Source: Gp22-AA3 sp964384905
GTDB taxonomy: Bacteria > Acidobacteriota > Polarisedimenticolia > Gp22-AA2
Length of the DNA stretch: 64,000 bases
Reading direction: 5' to 3'
NCBI GenBank assembly: GCA_964384905.1
Contig: CAYLND010000002.1
Coordinates: forward strand, 1 to 64,000
Shown: one piece after another, positions 15,596 to 26,403 of the stretch
How the letters are laid out: each line of letters opens with the position of its first letter
Numbering within the stretch: the stretch's first letter is position 1
The notes under the pieces: model-generated
What the model saw: the letters and a program-made list of their open reading frames with translations, nothing else
What the model was told of the DNA's origin: nothing
The model's database searches: none
Program-made: the position numbers and the translations under genes

Positions 15596-16048
15596 ATGCT
15601 TTCCAGGCTGGCCGTTCCGAGGGCTCTGCGATCCGGGCACCTGTGGCTGCGCCAGGGGCTGGCGGGTGCGATCGATCGGGGCGGGAAGACGGGGGTCGCC
15701 GCGCGCCGCGTCGTCGAGCTCCTCGAGCCGCACGTCGCCAGGGAAGAGGAGTTCGCGCTTCCGCCGCTCTCCCTGCTTCCCGTGCTCGCGCGGGGCGGGA
15801 CGGTGTCCGACGAGGCGGGCGCCCTGGCGATGACCGACCGCCTCAGGGCCGAGATGAGCCGGATGATCGGCGAGCACGACGAGATCGCGGTCGCCCTGCA
15901 CGCGCTCATCGTCGCGGCCCAATCGGAGGGGCACCCCGGGATCGCGGATCTGGCGAAGGAGCTCGTCCATTATGCGGAGACGGAAGAAGAGGTCCTGTAT
16001 CCCGCGGCCCTCCTTGTGGGCGAGCTCCTGAAGTCACGCAGGGCCTGA
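15596..16048 (+). CDS. Hemerythrin-like (HHE) cation-binding protein
   Basis: A protein of about 150 residues with a four-helix HHE pattern: SGHLWLRQGL, LLEPHVAREEEFALPPL, IGEHDEIAVALHALI and HYAETEEEVLYPA give the His and Glu ligands for a di-iron site. Such proteins bind O2 or NO or repair iron centres. Two starts are possible: ATG 15596 (chosen) or a GTG at 15578 that overlaps the stop of the stress-protein gene as GTGA. The position inside a redox/NO operon suggests NO or oxygen sensing or scavenging; that is inference. Confidence 0.8.
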   Translation: MLSRLAVPRALRSGHLWLRQGLAGAIDRGGKTGVAARRVVELLEPHVAREEEFALPPLSLLPVLARGGTVSDEAGALAMTDRLRAEMSRMIGEHDEIAVALHALIVAAQSEGHPGIADLAKELVHYAETEEEVLYPAALLVGELLKSRRA

Positions 16049-16103
16049 GTCGACGGAGGCGCCCGTTCCGGCCCGATCGCCCGGCCGGGCGCCGAGAGGC
16101 AGA

Positions 16104-17477
16104 ATGCGCGACCTGTTCGTTGCGCTGACGCGGAGCACGATCAGTCTCGCGGGCTCGGCGCTCACCACGGCGAGCGCCTGCGTCTTCCTGGTGCTCCTGG
16201 GGATCGATCTCGCCGGCCGGCTCCACAGCCCCTATCTCGGCATCCTCGCCTATCTGCTGATCCCCGCTCTCTTCCTCCTGGGACTGGCCCTGATTCCGAT
16301 CGGCATCGCCTGGGAGCGCCGGCGGGCCCGGGGCGGGCCGGTGTCGTCGCTTCCGATCCTCGATCTCAACGTGGCGCGGACCAGGACGATCGTGCTCGGC
16401 TTCCTGATCCTGACCGCCGCCAACGTGGTGCTGATCGCCACGGCGACCTACAAGGGGGCCGTGATCATGGACAGCACGCGGTTCTGCGGGACGACGTGCC
16501 ACACGATCATGGCCCCCGAGTACGCCGGCCACGCACGCAGCGCGCACGCGTCGGTGCGCTGCGTCGCGTGCCACATCGGTCCGGGCGGGACCTGGTTCGT
16601 GAGAGCCAAGCTGTCGGGCACGCGGCAGGTGCTGGAAGCGGCGCTCCATCTCTATCCGCGCCCGATCCCCGCGCCGGTCCAGGTGCTCCGGTCGGCGCGC
16701 GAGACCTGCACGGAATGCCACCAGGCGGCCAGGGATCTCGGCGACCGGCGTCGCGCGATCGGCCATCGCTCCGACGACCGCGGCAGCACGCGGCAGGAAA
16801 CCGTCCTGCTGATGCACCTCGGTGGGAGGCGAGGGGACCGCGCCGTCGGGATCCACTGGCACGCCGACCCGACCATCCGGATCCGCTACCGCTCGGATCC
16901 GAAACGCGAGGCGATCGACACGGTCGAGCTGTCGGAGGCGGACGGCCGGGTCACCACCTTCGCCCCGAAAGGCCGCGAGGTCGAATCCGCGGGCGCCGGC
17001 GCGGCGGCAGGTGAATGGCGCGTGATGGATTGCGTCGACTGCCACAACCGCGTGGCACATCCCTCCCGCTCGCCCGAGCGCGAGGTCGACGAGGCGATGG
17101 ATCGGGGGCTGATCGACGCCACGCTGCCGTTCATCCGCCGTGAGGCCGTCCGGCTGCTCGGGCAGGCCGGTGGCGCGCCGGACCAGGCGCGCAGGGATCT
17201 CGCCGCGGGCCTGCGGGCGTTCTACGGGACGAGCGATCCGGCGCTGGCGGCGGCACGCAAGGAGGCGATCGAGGCGGCCGGCCGAGTCCTCGGAGATCTC
17301 TACGACCGGAACGTCTTCCCCGCCATGAAGGTGAGCTGGGGCATCTATCCCGATCATCTCGGTCACGTCGATTCGCCGGGCTGCTTCCGGTGCCATGACG
17401 ACAGCCACGTCTCCGCCGACGGCAGGGTGATCTCGCAGGACTGCGACACCTGCCATCGCGAGGAGACTCCGTCGTGA
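16104..17477 (+). CDS. NapC/NirT-like membrane-anchored multihaem cytochrome c
   Basis: A 457-residue protein with three N-terminal membrane helices (about 17-38, 45-70, 95-115) and a periplasmic haem domain. Five CxxCH sites are visible (CVACH, CTECH, CVDCH, CFRCH, CDTCH). The first site after the last helix is FCGTTCHTIM, a CxxxCH motif that this branch of NapC-like proteins also uses for haem. The NapC family takes electrons from membrane quinol and passes them to periplasmic acceptors. The downstream decahaem cytochrome is the obvious candidate acceptor. The radical SAM gene overlaps its stop as GTGA. Confidence 0.88.
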   Translation: MRDLFVALTRSTISLAGSALTTASACVFLVLLGIDLAGRLHSPYLGILAYLLIPALFLLGLALIPIGIAWERRRARGGPVSSLPILDLNVARTRTIVLGFLILTAANVVLIATATYKGAVIMDSTRFCGTTCHTIMAPEYAGHARSAHASVRCVACHIGPGGTWFVRAKLSGTRQVLEAALHLYPRPIPAPVQVLRSARETCTECHQAARDLGDRRRAIGHRSDDRGSTRQETVLLMHLGGRRGDRAVGIHWHADPTIRIRYRSDPKREAIDTVELSEADGRVTTFAPKGREVESAGAGAAAGEWRVMDCVDCHNRVAHPSRSPEREVDEAMDRGLIDATLPFIRREAVRLLGQAGGAPDQARRDLAAGLRAFYGTSDPALAAARKEAIEAAGRVLGDLYDRNVFPAMKVSWGIYPDHLGHVDSPGCFRCHDDSHVSADGRVISQDCDTCHREETPS

Positions 17478-18601
17478 CCATCGGACGCATCGACTACGAG
17501 CGCGCTCCCTTCCTGATCATCTGGGAGACCACCCAGGCGTGCGACCTGGCCTGCCGTCACTGTCGCGCCTCCGCGCGTCCCTGGCGCGACCCTGCCGAGC
17601 TCAGCACCGCGGAGGGGGAGGACCTGCTCGGCCAGGTCGCGGAGCTCGGCACGCCGATCGTCGTCCTGAGCGGCGGCGATCCCTTGAAGCGCGACGATCT
17701 GTTCCGCCTCGTCGAGGTCGGCGCGGCGCTGGGGATCCGGATGGCCGCGATCCCGGCCGCGACGGAGCGTCTCACCGAGCGGGTGATCGTCGAGTTCGTC
17801 CATGCGGGGCTCAGCCAGATGGCGCTGAGCCTCGATTTTCCGAGGGCGGCGCTGCACGATCGCTTCCGGGGGGCCCCGGGAGCCTTCGAGCGCACGATCC
17901 GGGCGGCGGCCTGGGCCCGCTCCCACGCTCTGCCCCTGCAGATCAACACGACGCTCCATGCGGCCTCGGCTCCGTTCATCGACGAGATGATTGACCTCGT
18001 CGGCCGCCTGGGGGCCGTCTTCTGGGAGGTGTTCTTCCTGGTGCCGATCGGTCGCGGCTCGGAGCTGCAGGGGCTGACGCCGGCGGGGTGCGAGGAGATT
18101 TTCGCCGTCCTCTACCGGGCCCAGAAACGCGTTCCGTTCCTGATCAAGGTCACCGAGGCGCCGCACTACCGCCGCTTCGTCGCGCTCAAGGAGCGCTCCG
18201 GGCGGGGATCCGAGGCGGCGCGACGACCGGTCCGCCGGCTTCCGGCGCAGCTCATCCGGACCGAGGGGCCGGGCCACTCCATCGGCCTCGCGCCGCGCGG
18301 GGTCAACGCCGGGAACGGCTTCCTCTTCGTCTCGCACACGGGCGACATCTACCCGAGCGGGTTCATGCCGCTCACCGCCGGAAACGTCCGGACCGACCGA
18401 CTGGCGCGTGTGTACCGCGACTCGGAGCTCTTCCGGCGGCTGCGCCAGCCGGAGCGATTGACCGGCGCCTGTGGTCTCTGCGCCTTCAACCCGATCTGCG
18501 GTGGCTCGCGCTCCCGCGCCCTGGCGCTGACGGGTGATTATCTGGCCAGCGATCCCTGGTGCGGCTTTCGGACGCGGGTGAACCGGCTCGCGGGCTCGTG
18601 A
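17474..18601 (+). CDS. Radical SAM/SPASM protein, NirJ/AhbD-like (TIGR04053-type)
   Basis: A 375-residue protein. The radical SAM cluster motif is CDLACRHCRASARPW (C-x3-C-x2-C, about 24-31), followed by LSGGDPL for SAM binding. The C-terminal partial SPASM segment is CGLCAFNPICGGSRSRAL with a last Cys in SDPWC. This layout belongs to the group with NirJ and AhbC/AhbD, which modify haem precursors in haem d1 and alternative haem synthesis, and with the related TIGR04053 family of unproven function. Its GTGA overlap with a multihaem cytochrome gene suggests haem handling or maturation of a redox cofactor. It is soluble and lacks a signal peptide. Confidence 0.85.
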   Translation: MTIGRIDYERAPFLIIWETTQACDLACRHCRASARPWRDPAELSTAEGEDLLGQVAELGTPIVVLSGGDPLKRDDLFRLVEVGAALGIRMAAIPAATERLTERVIVEFVHAGLSQMALSLDFPRAALHDRFRGAPGAFERTIRAAAWARSHALPLQINTTLHAASAPFIDEMIDLVGRLGAVFWEVFFLVPIGRGSELQGLTPAGCEEIFAVLYRAQKRVPFLIKVTEAPHYRRFVALKERSGRGSEAARRPVRRLPAQLIRTEGPGHSIGLAPRGVNAGNGFLFVSHTGDIYPSGFMPLTAGNVRTDRLARVYRDSELFRRLRQPERLTGACGLCAFNPICGGSRSRALALTGDYLASDPWCGFRTRVNRLAGS

Positions 18602-18704
18602 TCGAGGTCGAATGTTTCGCGCGTCTCGACGCGCCGCGCATAAATTGCGCCGCGCTTGTGGTCCGGATGGCGAAGGGAGCGACGGATTGAGGTCGTCACG
18701 CGCA

Positions 18705-18720
18705 GGGCATGAGGATTGCA
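18705..18720 (+). promoter_or_regulatory. Probable sigma-54 (-24/-12) promoter
   Basis: GGGCAT-N5-TTGCA has the invariant GG (18706-18707) and GC (18718-18719) at the right distance; only the first base differs from TGGCAY. Transcription would start about 18732, just ahead of the GAGGGAG ribosome site and ATG 18747 of the decahaem cytochrome gene. This also supports that start over longer frames. Confidence 0.6.
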
Positions 18721-18746
18721 GTGGCGAGCGATCGATGAGGGAGCGA

Positions 18747-19739
18747 ATGGACAAGCCCCTATCCTCGAGAGACCACTCCATGTCGAGAGCACCGATACGC
18801 ATGATTCTCGGCTTCGCGGCGGTGTCCGTCATCGTGCCGGCAGGGTGCGCCGTCTCGATCGCGTCGGAGCAGGCGACGCAGCAGGTCACCGAGACGAAGA
18901 CAAAGACGGCCGCCGGATCGGGGTACGCCGAGCCGGGCGCCTGCGCCGCCTGCCACGAGGCGGAGGCGGCGGCACTCGCGGCGACCAGGCACGGCAAGAC
19001 CGGGAAGACCAACTGGGAGGGTGCGGCCGGCTGCGAGGCCTGTCACGGTCCCGGCGCGGCGCACGTGGAGGCGGGGGGCACGAAGGAGACGATCCGCAAT
19101 CCGGCGACGCTTCCCGCCACCGAGCTCAGCGCCGTCTGCCTGAGCTGCCACGAGCGCGGCGATCAGTCGCACTGGAGCGGCAGCGCGCACGAGGGACGCG
19201 GTCTTGCGTGCACCTCCTGCCACAGCATCCATCACTCCGCCTCGCCGACGACCAAGCTTCTCCTCAAGAAGACCGAGTTCGAGACCTGCACGTCATGCCA
19301 CCTGAAGCGGAAGGCGTCGCTCTATCGCTCCGCCCACATGCCGATGCGGGAGGGTCAGGTCACCTGCACCTCCTGTCACAACCCGCACGGCAGCAACGGG
19401 CCGTCGATGCTGAAGCAGTTCTCGGTCAACGAGAACTGCTACGCCTGCCACGCGGAGAGACGGGCGCCGATGCTCTGGGAGCATCCACCGGTCAAGGAGA
19501 GCTGCACCAACTGCCACGATCCCCATGGGTCGCTGCACCCGCGACTGCTGATCGCCAAGGTCCCGCGTCTGTGCCAGCAGTGCCACGACGAGACGCGCCA
19601 CCCGACGCAGCCGTACTCGGACGCCTCGGTGGCGCCCGAGTTCTTTCCGAACAGCCGGATGTTCGACCGCGGCTGCGTGAACTGCCACTCGATGATCCAC
19701 GGCTCGAACCATCCTTCGGGGATGCGATTCCTGAGATAG
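18747..19739 (+). CDS. Decahaem c-type cytochrome, DmsE/MtrA family
   Basis: A 330-residue exported cytochrome with ten CxxCH motifs: CAACH, CEACH, CLSCH, CTSCH three times, CYACH, CTNCH, CQQCH and CVNCH, spaced regularly to the end, each with nearby His for bis-His ligation. This is the size and haem number of DmsE/MtrA/PioA, the periplasmic wire that inserts into an MtrB-type porin. The hydrophobic leader MILGFAAVSVIVPAGCAVS ends in a Cys that might be lipidated, though PAGC is a poor lipobox. GAGGGAG precedes ATG 18747. The porin gene follows 11 bases downstream; no outer-surface MtrC-like cytochrome gene is present in the window. Confidence 0.92.
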   Translation: MDKPLSSRDHSMSRAPIRMILGFAAVSVIVPAGCAVSIASEQATQQVTETKTKTAAGSGYAEPGACAACHEAEAAALAATRHGKTGKTNWEGAAGCEACHGPGAAHVEAGGTKETIRNPATLPATELSAVCLSCHERGDQSHWSGSAHEGRGLACTSCHSIHHSASPTTKLLLKKTEFETCTSCHLKRKASLYRSAHMPMREGQVTCTSCHNPHGSNGPSMLKQFSVNENCYACHAERRAPMLWEHPPVKESCTNCHDPHGSLHPRLLIAKVPRLCQQCHDETRHPTQPYSDASVAPEFFPNSRMFDRGCVNCHSMIHGSNHPSGMRFLR

Positions 19740-19750
19740 GAGGGACGGTC

Positions 19751-22129
19751 ATGACGTGGCGCGGCATCGCCATCGGACTCGTGATCGGAGCGTGCTTCTG
19801 GCCGTCGGTCGCGTCCGCCGCCGACAAGGAGCAGAAGGGGAGCGTCACGGGCGAGGCGCTGGTCGGGGTCACCGGTCAGGATCAGGACCCGGTCGACTCC
19901 GCCAAGTTCCACGAGTTCCGGGACGTGCCGAGCGGCTTCACCGCCGACCGCCTGTTCCTGAGCTGGACGCCCAGGGAAGACTTCTTCTTCGATCTGCGCG
20001 CGGCCGACGTGTCGCAGCGCGACCAGAGGATCGGGGTGACGTTCGGCAGGACTGATCTCTGGCAAGGATCGATGACATGGACGGAAAACCCCCGCCTCTG
20101 GACCGATCACGCCCGTCAGCTGTATGCCCGGCAGGCGGGAGCCGTGTTCACTCTCGACGACTCCCTGCAGTCGGCCATCCAGGGCGGCGCGGCGAACGTC
20201 GACGCGGACAGCAACGGTCAATGGGACGCCGGGACCAAGGGGGCGATCCTGAAGAGCGCCATCAACAGCTCCGCGCAGGAGATCCCCGTCGGGTGGCGCC
20301 GCGAGACGGGCGGCCTGGGATTCAGGCTGACCCCCGGACGTCACTGGACCTTCACCGCTTCCGGGCAGCGCGAGCGCCGCGCCGGCGCGATTCCGCAGTC
20401 GCTCGGGATGTACTTCGCGCTGTCGCCGAGCGAGGTCGCCGCGCCGCTCGATTACCGCACCGACTGGGAGTCGGTCGGGGCGGAGTACACCCGGCGAGGC
20501 TTCAACGCCGGCGTGCAGCTCACCGCCTCGCAGTTCGCGACCGGCTACGATTCGGTCACCTGGGACGATCAGCTCTTCCTCAACGACACGGCGGTGAACG
20601 CCACGACGGCCGACCCGGCGCGCGGGCGCCTGTCCTCCGCCACCGGCAACCGGATGGCGCAGGGCACCCTGTTCGGCGGAGTCAACCTGCCGGCGCACAC
20701 GCGCATCGACGCGACGGTGTCGCGCTCGCAGACGACGCAGGACGATCCGTTCCTGCCGACCACGACGAACACCTTGCTGTCGCCGGCCGCCCTGCCGGCG
20801 ACGAGCTACGACGGAAAGTACGACGTCGACTTCGCCTCGTTGAGGGTGTCGTCTCGGCCGACGAAGCTTCTGCGCTGGTCGGCCTGGGCCCGCGACTGGA
20901 AATACGACAACAAGTCGCCCGATCCGACCTTCGCCGACTATGTCATGACCGACTACCAGATCCCTCTCTGCCAGAACGCCAACGAGTGCGGCGCGACCAC
21001 GAACCACATCGCTCGCCGCAGCCTGCCGTACGGCTGGCACCGCACGAACTTCGGAGGGTCCGCCGGCATCCACCCGGTGTCCTGGCTGGACGGATCGCTC
21101 TCTCTCGAACGCGAGGACATCCGGCGCGATTTCAGCGCGGTCACGCGGAGCCACGACGACACGCTGAAGGTGACGCTCGATTTCGACGTCGCGGAGTGGC
21201 TCAGCATCAAGACGACTGCGCGCCGGCAGGAGCGGCGGGCCGACGACTACGACGCCGAGTACAACCTGGCGTCGTTTCCGATCGGCGAGGCGTTCGTGGC
21301 CGCCTCCAACGAAGGAGAGCGGCGCTTCATCTGGACCGACCGCGACCGCGATCAGTACAGTCTCCTCCTCGATTTCAACGCGACGAAGACGATTTCGATC
21401 TATGCCGAGACCACCTACACGCGGGATCTGTATCTCGATCCGAACACCGGAAAGCACATCGGGGATTCGTTCACCGTCCAGGAGGATCGCAACTTCGATA
21501 CGGTTCCCGAGACCATCGACCTGCTCCTGGCGGGCCGGACCGACGACAAATACCTGTCCTACACGCTCGGGTTCGGCATCGCGCCCGGTCCGCGCTTCAG
21601 TCTCTACGCCGACTACACCTGGGAGGACAGCACCTACGGTCTCGAGAGCCGCTTCCGCACGCCCGTGTCCGGCATCGGCTCCGACAATCCGCTGGACAAC
21701 TGGGGCGCCGACACGGACGACAGGTACAAGACCGCCACGCTCGGCTTCTCGGCAGATCCGTCGGGGGACGCACGCTGGAAGATCGACGTCGACGCCTCCC
21801 GCTCGGAAGGGACCGGCAGGATCGCCAACCATTTCGTGCCCGGCGGGAACGCTTCCTCGGACACCACTCTCCTCGAATTCCCTCTCCTGAAGACGACGCT
21901 GACGATCGCGCAGGTGGGTTTCACGCGGACAATCAACAAGAGCCTCGACTACTCCGTTCGCTACTGGTATGAGTCGTGGCACGAGGACAACTTCGCGAGC
22001 GATTTTTCACAGCCTTACATGGGGGATCCTGGAAACGATCCGGGGTCGGGGACTTCGATCTTTCTGGGCCTGGATTTCGCGAACTACACGAACCATCTCC
22101 TGACCTTCTTCATGCACTATCGGTTCTAG
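19751..22129 (+). CDS. MtrB/PioB-family outer-membrane porin (decahaem-associated)
   Basis: A 792-residue protein with signal peptide (GIAIGLVIGACFWPSVASA) and a long run of amphipathic beta strands ending LLTFFMHYRF, with terminal Phe for barrel insertion. The size and pattern fit MtrB/PioB, a 26-28-strand barrel that sheathes the decahaem cytochrome and so carries electrons across the outer membrane. The N-terminal CxxC of Shewanella MtrB is not present, as is usual outside that genus. AGGAGGGA precedes the ATG. It is co-transcribed with the DmsE/MtrA-type gene upstream and is followed by the NO reductase gene 34 bases on. Confidence 0.9.
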   Translation: MTWRGIAIGLVIGACFWPSVASAADKEQKGSVTGEALVGVTGQDQDPVDSAKFHEFRDVPSGFTADRLFLSWTPREDFFFDLRAADVSQRDQRIGVTFGRTDLWQGSMTWTENPRLWTDHARQLYARQAGAVFTLDDSLQSAIQGGAANVDADSNGQWDAGTKGAILKSAINSSAQEIPVGWRRETGGLGFRLTPGRHWTFTASGQRERRAGAIPQSLGMYFALSPSEVAAPLDYRTDWESVGAEYTRRGFNAGVQLTASQFATGYDSVTWDDQLFLNDTAVNATTADPARGRLSSATGNRMAQGTLFGGVNLPAHTRIDATVSRSQTTQDDPFLPTTTNTLLSPAALPATSYDGKYDVDFASLRVSSRPTKLLRWSAWARDWKYDNKSPDPTFADYVMTDYQIPLCQNANECGATTNHIARRSLPYGWHRTNFGGSAGIHPVSWLDGSLSLEREDIRRDFSAVTRSHDDTLKVTLDFDVAEWLSIKTTARRQERRADDYDAEYNLASFPIGEAFVAASNEGERRFIWTDRDRDQYSLLLDFNATKTISIYAETTYTRDLYLDPNTGKHIGDSFTVQEDRNFDTVPETIDLLLAGRTDDKYLSYTLGFGIAPGPRFSLYADYTWEDSTYGLESRFRTPVSGIGSDNPLDNWGADTDDRYKTATLGFSADPSGDARWKIDVDASRSEGTGRIANHFVPGGNASSDTTLLEFPLLKTTLTIAQVGFTRTINKSLDYSVRYWYESWHEDNFASDFSQPYMGDPGNDPGSGTSIFLGLDFANYTNHLLTFFMHYRF

Positions 22130-22163
22130 GCGCATACCTGAAGCGCATGGAGGACGTCTGACC

Positions 22164-24479
22164 ATGCCCGAACAGGATCAGGCACACGCGGGGCTCTCTC
22201 CGTGGTGGCGGCACGCCGCCATCCTGGTGATGATCTTCGGGTTCACCGTCCTGACCATCGTCACGGTCAGGACCTATACCAACGCGCCGCCGATACCGGC
22301 GGTCGTCGTCGATCAATCCGGGGCCCCGCTGTTCGGGCGGGCGGACATCGAGCACGGCCAGGAGGTCTTTTTCAAGTACGGGTTGATGGAGCACGGGACC
22401 CTCTGGGGGCATGGCGCCTACCTGGGCCCCGACTACAGCGCCGAGTACCTGCATCGTCTTGCGGAGATCACGCGCGACACGCTGGCGACCTCGCGGTACG
22501 GTGTCGCGTACGCCGATCTGCAGCCTGCCGCGGCCAGCGACGTGAACGAGGCGGCCCGGCGCGAGCTGAAGGAGAATCGCTACGACGACGGGAAGGACAG
22601 GCTGACCTTCTCGCCCGGAGAGTCGGCGGCTTTCGCCGTCCAGAAGACGGAGTGGCACGACTATTTCGCGGGTCGCACGCCGGCACCCGGCTTGCCGGCC
22701 AACTACATCGGGAACACGGACGAGCTGGCGGCGCTGACCGCTTATTTCGCCTGGGCCGCTTGGGCGGCGGTCGCGAACCGTCCCGGCAAGGACTATTCCT
22801 ACACCAACAACTGGCCGTACGACCCGGCGGCGGGCAACACGCCGAGCGCCTCGACCTATCTCTGGAGCGGGCTGAGTCTCGTCACGCTGCTCTCCGGTCT
22901 CGGTCTCGTCCTGTTCGTGTTCGGCAAGTTCGACTATCTCGGGTGGCGCGGCGAGAAGGGCACGGACCACACGCACGGCAGCAACCTTCTCGGCTGGCGG
23001 ACGACCCCGAGCCAGCGGGTCACCGCTCTCTACTTCGTGGTCGTGGCCCTGCTCTTCCTGCTCCAGACGCTCGCCGGCGGCGCCCTGGCGCACTATCGGG
23101 TCGAGTCGGGCGCGTTCTACGGGCTCGATCTGGCGCGTTTTCTGCCGTACAACCTGCTGCGCACCTGGCACCTGCAGCTGGCGATCTTCTGGATCGCAAC
23201 CGCCTGGGTGGCGGGCGGGCTGTTCCTGGCGCCGATCGTCGGAGGCGGCGAGCCACGAGGCCAGAGGGCCGGTGTGGTGATCCTCCTCGGCGCCCTCGCG
23301 GTCGTCGTCTTCGGGAGTCTCGCCGGCGAATACCTCGGGATCAACGGCCGGCTCGGCGGGCTCTGGTTCTGGCTGGGGCATCAGGGCTCGGAATATCTCG
23401 ACCTCGGCCGCTTCTGGCAGCTCCTTCTGGCGGTCGGCCTCGTCCTGTGGCTGGTGCTGATGTTCCGCGCCTTGCGCCCGGCGATGAAGCGAGGCGGTCG
23501 GGACTCGCTGGCGGCGCTTTTTCTCTACGCCGCGGTGGCCATCCCGGTCTTCTACCTGCCCGCGCTGTTCTACGGACCGCACACCAACTACGCGGTCATC
23601 GACAACTGGAGGTTCTGGATCATCCATCTCTGGGTGGAGGGGTTCTTCGAGCTGTTCGCCACGGTGCTGGTCGCCGTCATCTTCTTACAGATGGGGCTGG
23701 TGAGCGCGCGCACGGCGACGCGCCTGGTCTACCTCGACGCCATTCTCTATCTGGGCGCGGGCGTCATCGGCACCGGACACCACTGGTACTTCACCGGCCA
23801 GGGGACGCTCAACATGGGTCTGGCGGCCTGCTTCTCCGCCATGGAAGTGGTGCCGCTGACGCTCCTGACGCTGGACGCGTGGGACTTCGTCCGGCTCAAG
23901 GATCGGCGCTGCGACGATTGCGGGAAGCCGTTCGCCGCGCGCCAGAAGTGGGCGATCTACTTCCTGATGGCGGTCGGATTCTGGAACTTCGTCGGGGCGG
24001 GCGTGTTCGGCTTCCTGATCAACCTGCCGATCATCTCGTATTTCGAGATCGGAACGGTGCTGACCAGCAACCATGGGCACACCGCCATGTTCGGCGTGTT
24101 CGGCATGCTGGCGCTGGGCGTTCTGGTGTTCTGCCTGCGCGCCCTGACGGACGACGAACGGTGGGCCCGCAGCGAGCCGCTGGTGCGGGTCGGCTTCTGG
24201 GGGCTCAACGCGGGTCTGGCGCTGATGGTGCTCCTGGACCTTTTCCCCGCCGGGGTCGTTCAGCTCTGGGACTCGTTGGAGAACGGCTACTGGCACGCTC
24301 GGCGGCTCTCGTTCACCATGACCGGTATCTTCCACACCCTCGAATGGCTGCGAATGGGCGCCGACCTCTGTTTCCTGCTCGCGGGCGTCGTCCCGCTCGT
24401 CGCCGCGACCCTGCGCGCCGCAATCGGCGGCCGCATCGAATCGGGCGCCCTGCCTGCCTCGGCGACCCATCCTCGCTGA
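22164..24479 (+). CDS. norB: Quinol-dependent nitric oxide reductase (qNOR)
   Basis: A 771-residue haem-copper-family enzyme reducing 2 NO to N2O with quinol as donor. An N-terminal helix and a periplasmic cytochrome-c-like domain without haem motif (about 40-230) are followed by about twelve helices. Ligand candidates are visible: H336 (TWHLQLAIFW), H488 with E492 and E496 (HLWVEGFFELF), H539-H540 (GTGHHWYF) and H637/H639 (NHGHTAMFG). The two Glu residues after H488 separate NOR from oxygen reductases. An odd feature is CDDC at 583-586 in a cytoplasmic loop (RRCDDCGKPFAARQ), not typical for qNOR. It is last in the cytochrome series, so NO is likely the substrate or stress the island deals with. 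Confidence 0.93.
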   Translation: MPEQDQAHAGLSPWWRHAAILVMIFGFTVLTIVTVRTYTNAPPIPAVVVDQSGAPLFGRADIEHGQEVFFKYGLMEHGTLWGHGAYLGPDYSAEYLHRLAEITRDTLATSRYGVAYADLQPAAASDVNEAARRELKENRYDDGKDRLTFSPGESAAFAVQKTEWHDYFAGRTPAPGLPANYIGNTDELAALTAYFAWAAWAAVANRPGKDYSYTNNWPYDPAAGNTPSASTYLWSGLSLVTLLSGLGLVLFVFGKFDYLGWRGEKGTDHTHGSNLLGWRTTPSQRVTALYFVVVALLFLLQTLAGGALAHYRVESGAFYGLDLARFLPYNLLRTWHLQLAIFWIATAWVAGGLFLAPIVGGGEPRGQRAGVVILLGALAVVVFGSLAGEYLGINGRLGGLWFWLGHQGSEYLDLGRFWQLLLAVGLVLWLVLMFRALRPAMKRGGRDSLAALFLYAAVAIPVFYLPALFYGPHTNYAVIDNWRFWIIHLWVEGFFELFATVLVAVIFLQMGLVSARTATRLVYLDAILYLGAGVIGTGHHWYFTGQGTLNMGLAACFSAMEVVPLTLLTLDAWDFVRLKDRRCDDCGKPFAARQKWAIYFLMAVGFWNFVGAGVFGFLINLPIISYFEIGTVLTSNHGHTAMFGVFGMLALGVLVFCLRALTDDERWARSEPLVRVGFWGLNAGLALMVLLDLFPAGVVQLWDSLENGYWHARRLSFTMTGIFHTLEWLRMGADLCFLLAGVVPLVAATLRAAIGGRIESGALPASATHPR

Positions 24480-24513
24480 CGACCTGCGGCAGCCGTGATT
24501 CCGGCTCCCGACA

Positions 24514-24541
24514 TTGCGCGGCCGCGACCCGGACCTATATT
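24514..24541 (+). promoter_or_regulatory. Sigma-70-like promoter TTGCGC-N16-TATATT
   Basis: The -35-like TTGCGC (24514-24519) and -10 TATATT (24536-24541) are 16 bases apart directly before the kinase gene. The predicted start of transcription falls on or just after the ATG at 24544, so translation would be leaderless or begin at the GTG at 24550. Confidence 0.4.
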
Positions 24542-24543
24542 TG

Positions 24544-26319
<1,776 letters not shown>

Positions 26320-26403
26320 GAACCCGCCCGCTTGCTTTCCCTCGTGGTGGAGACCAGATTTCGCGCTGCGGACGGGACGAGTTCCGCCTGGAGGAGCTGA
26401 GCC

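Noticed and set aside
19439..21982. 847-codon open frame on the minus strand opposite the decahaem cytochrome and MtrB/PioB genes
   Set aside because: Arg/Val/Gly-rich shadow of high-G+C coding DNA; no domain, no ribosome site, while the opposite strand encodes well-recognised families.
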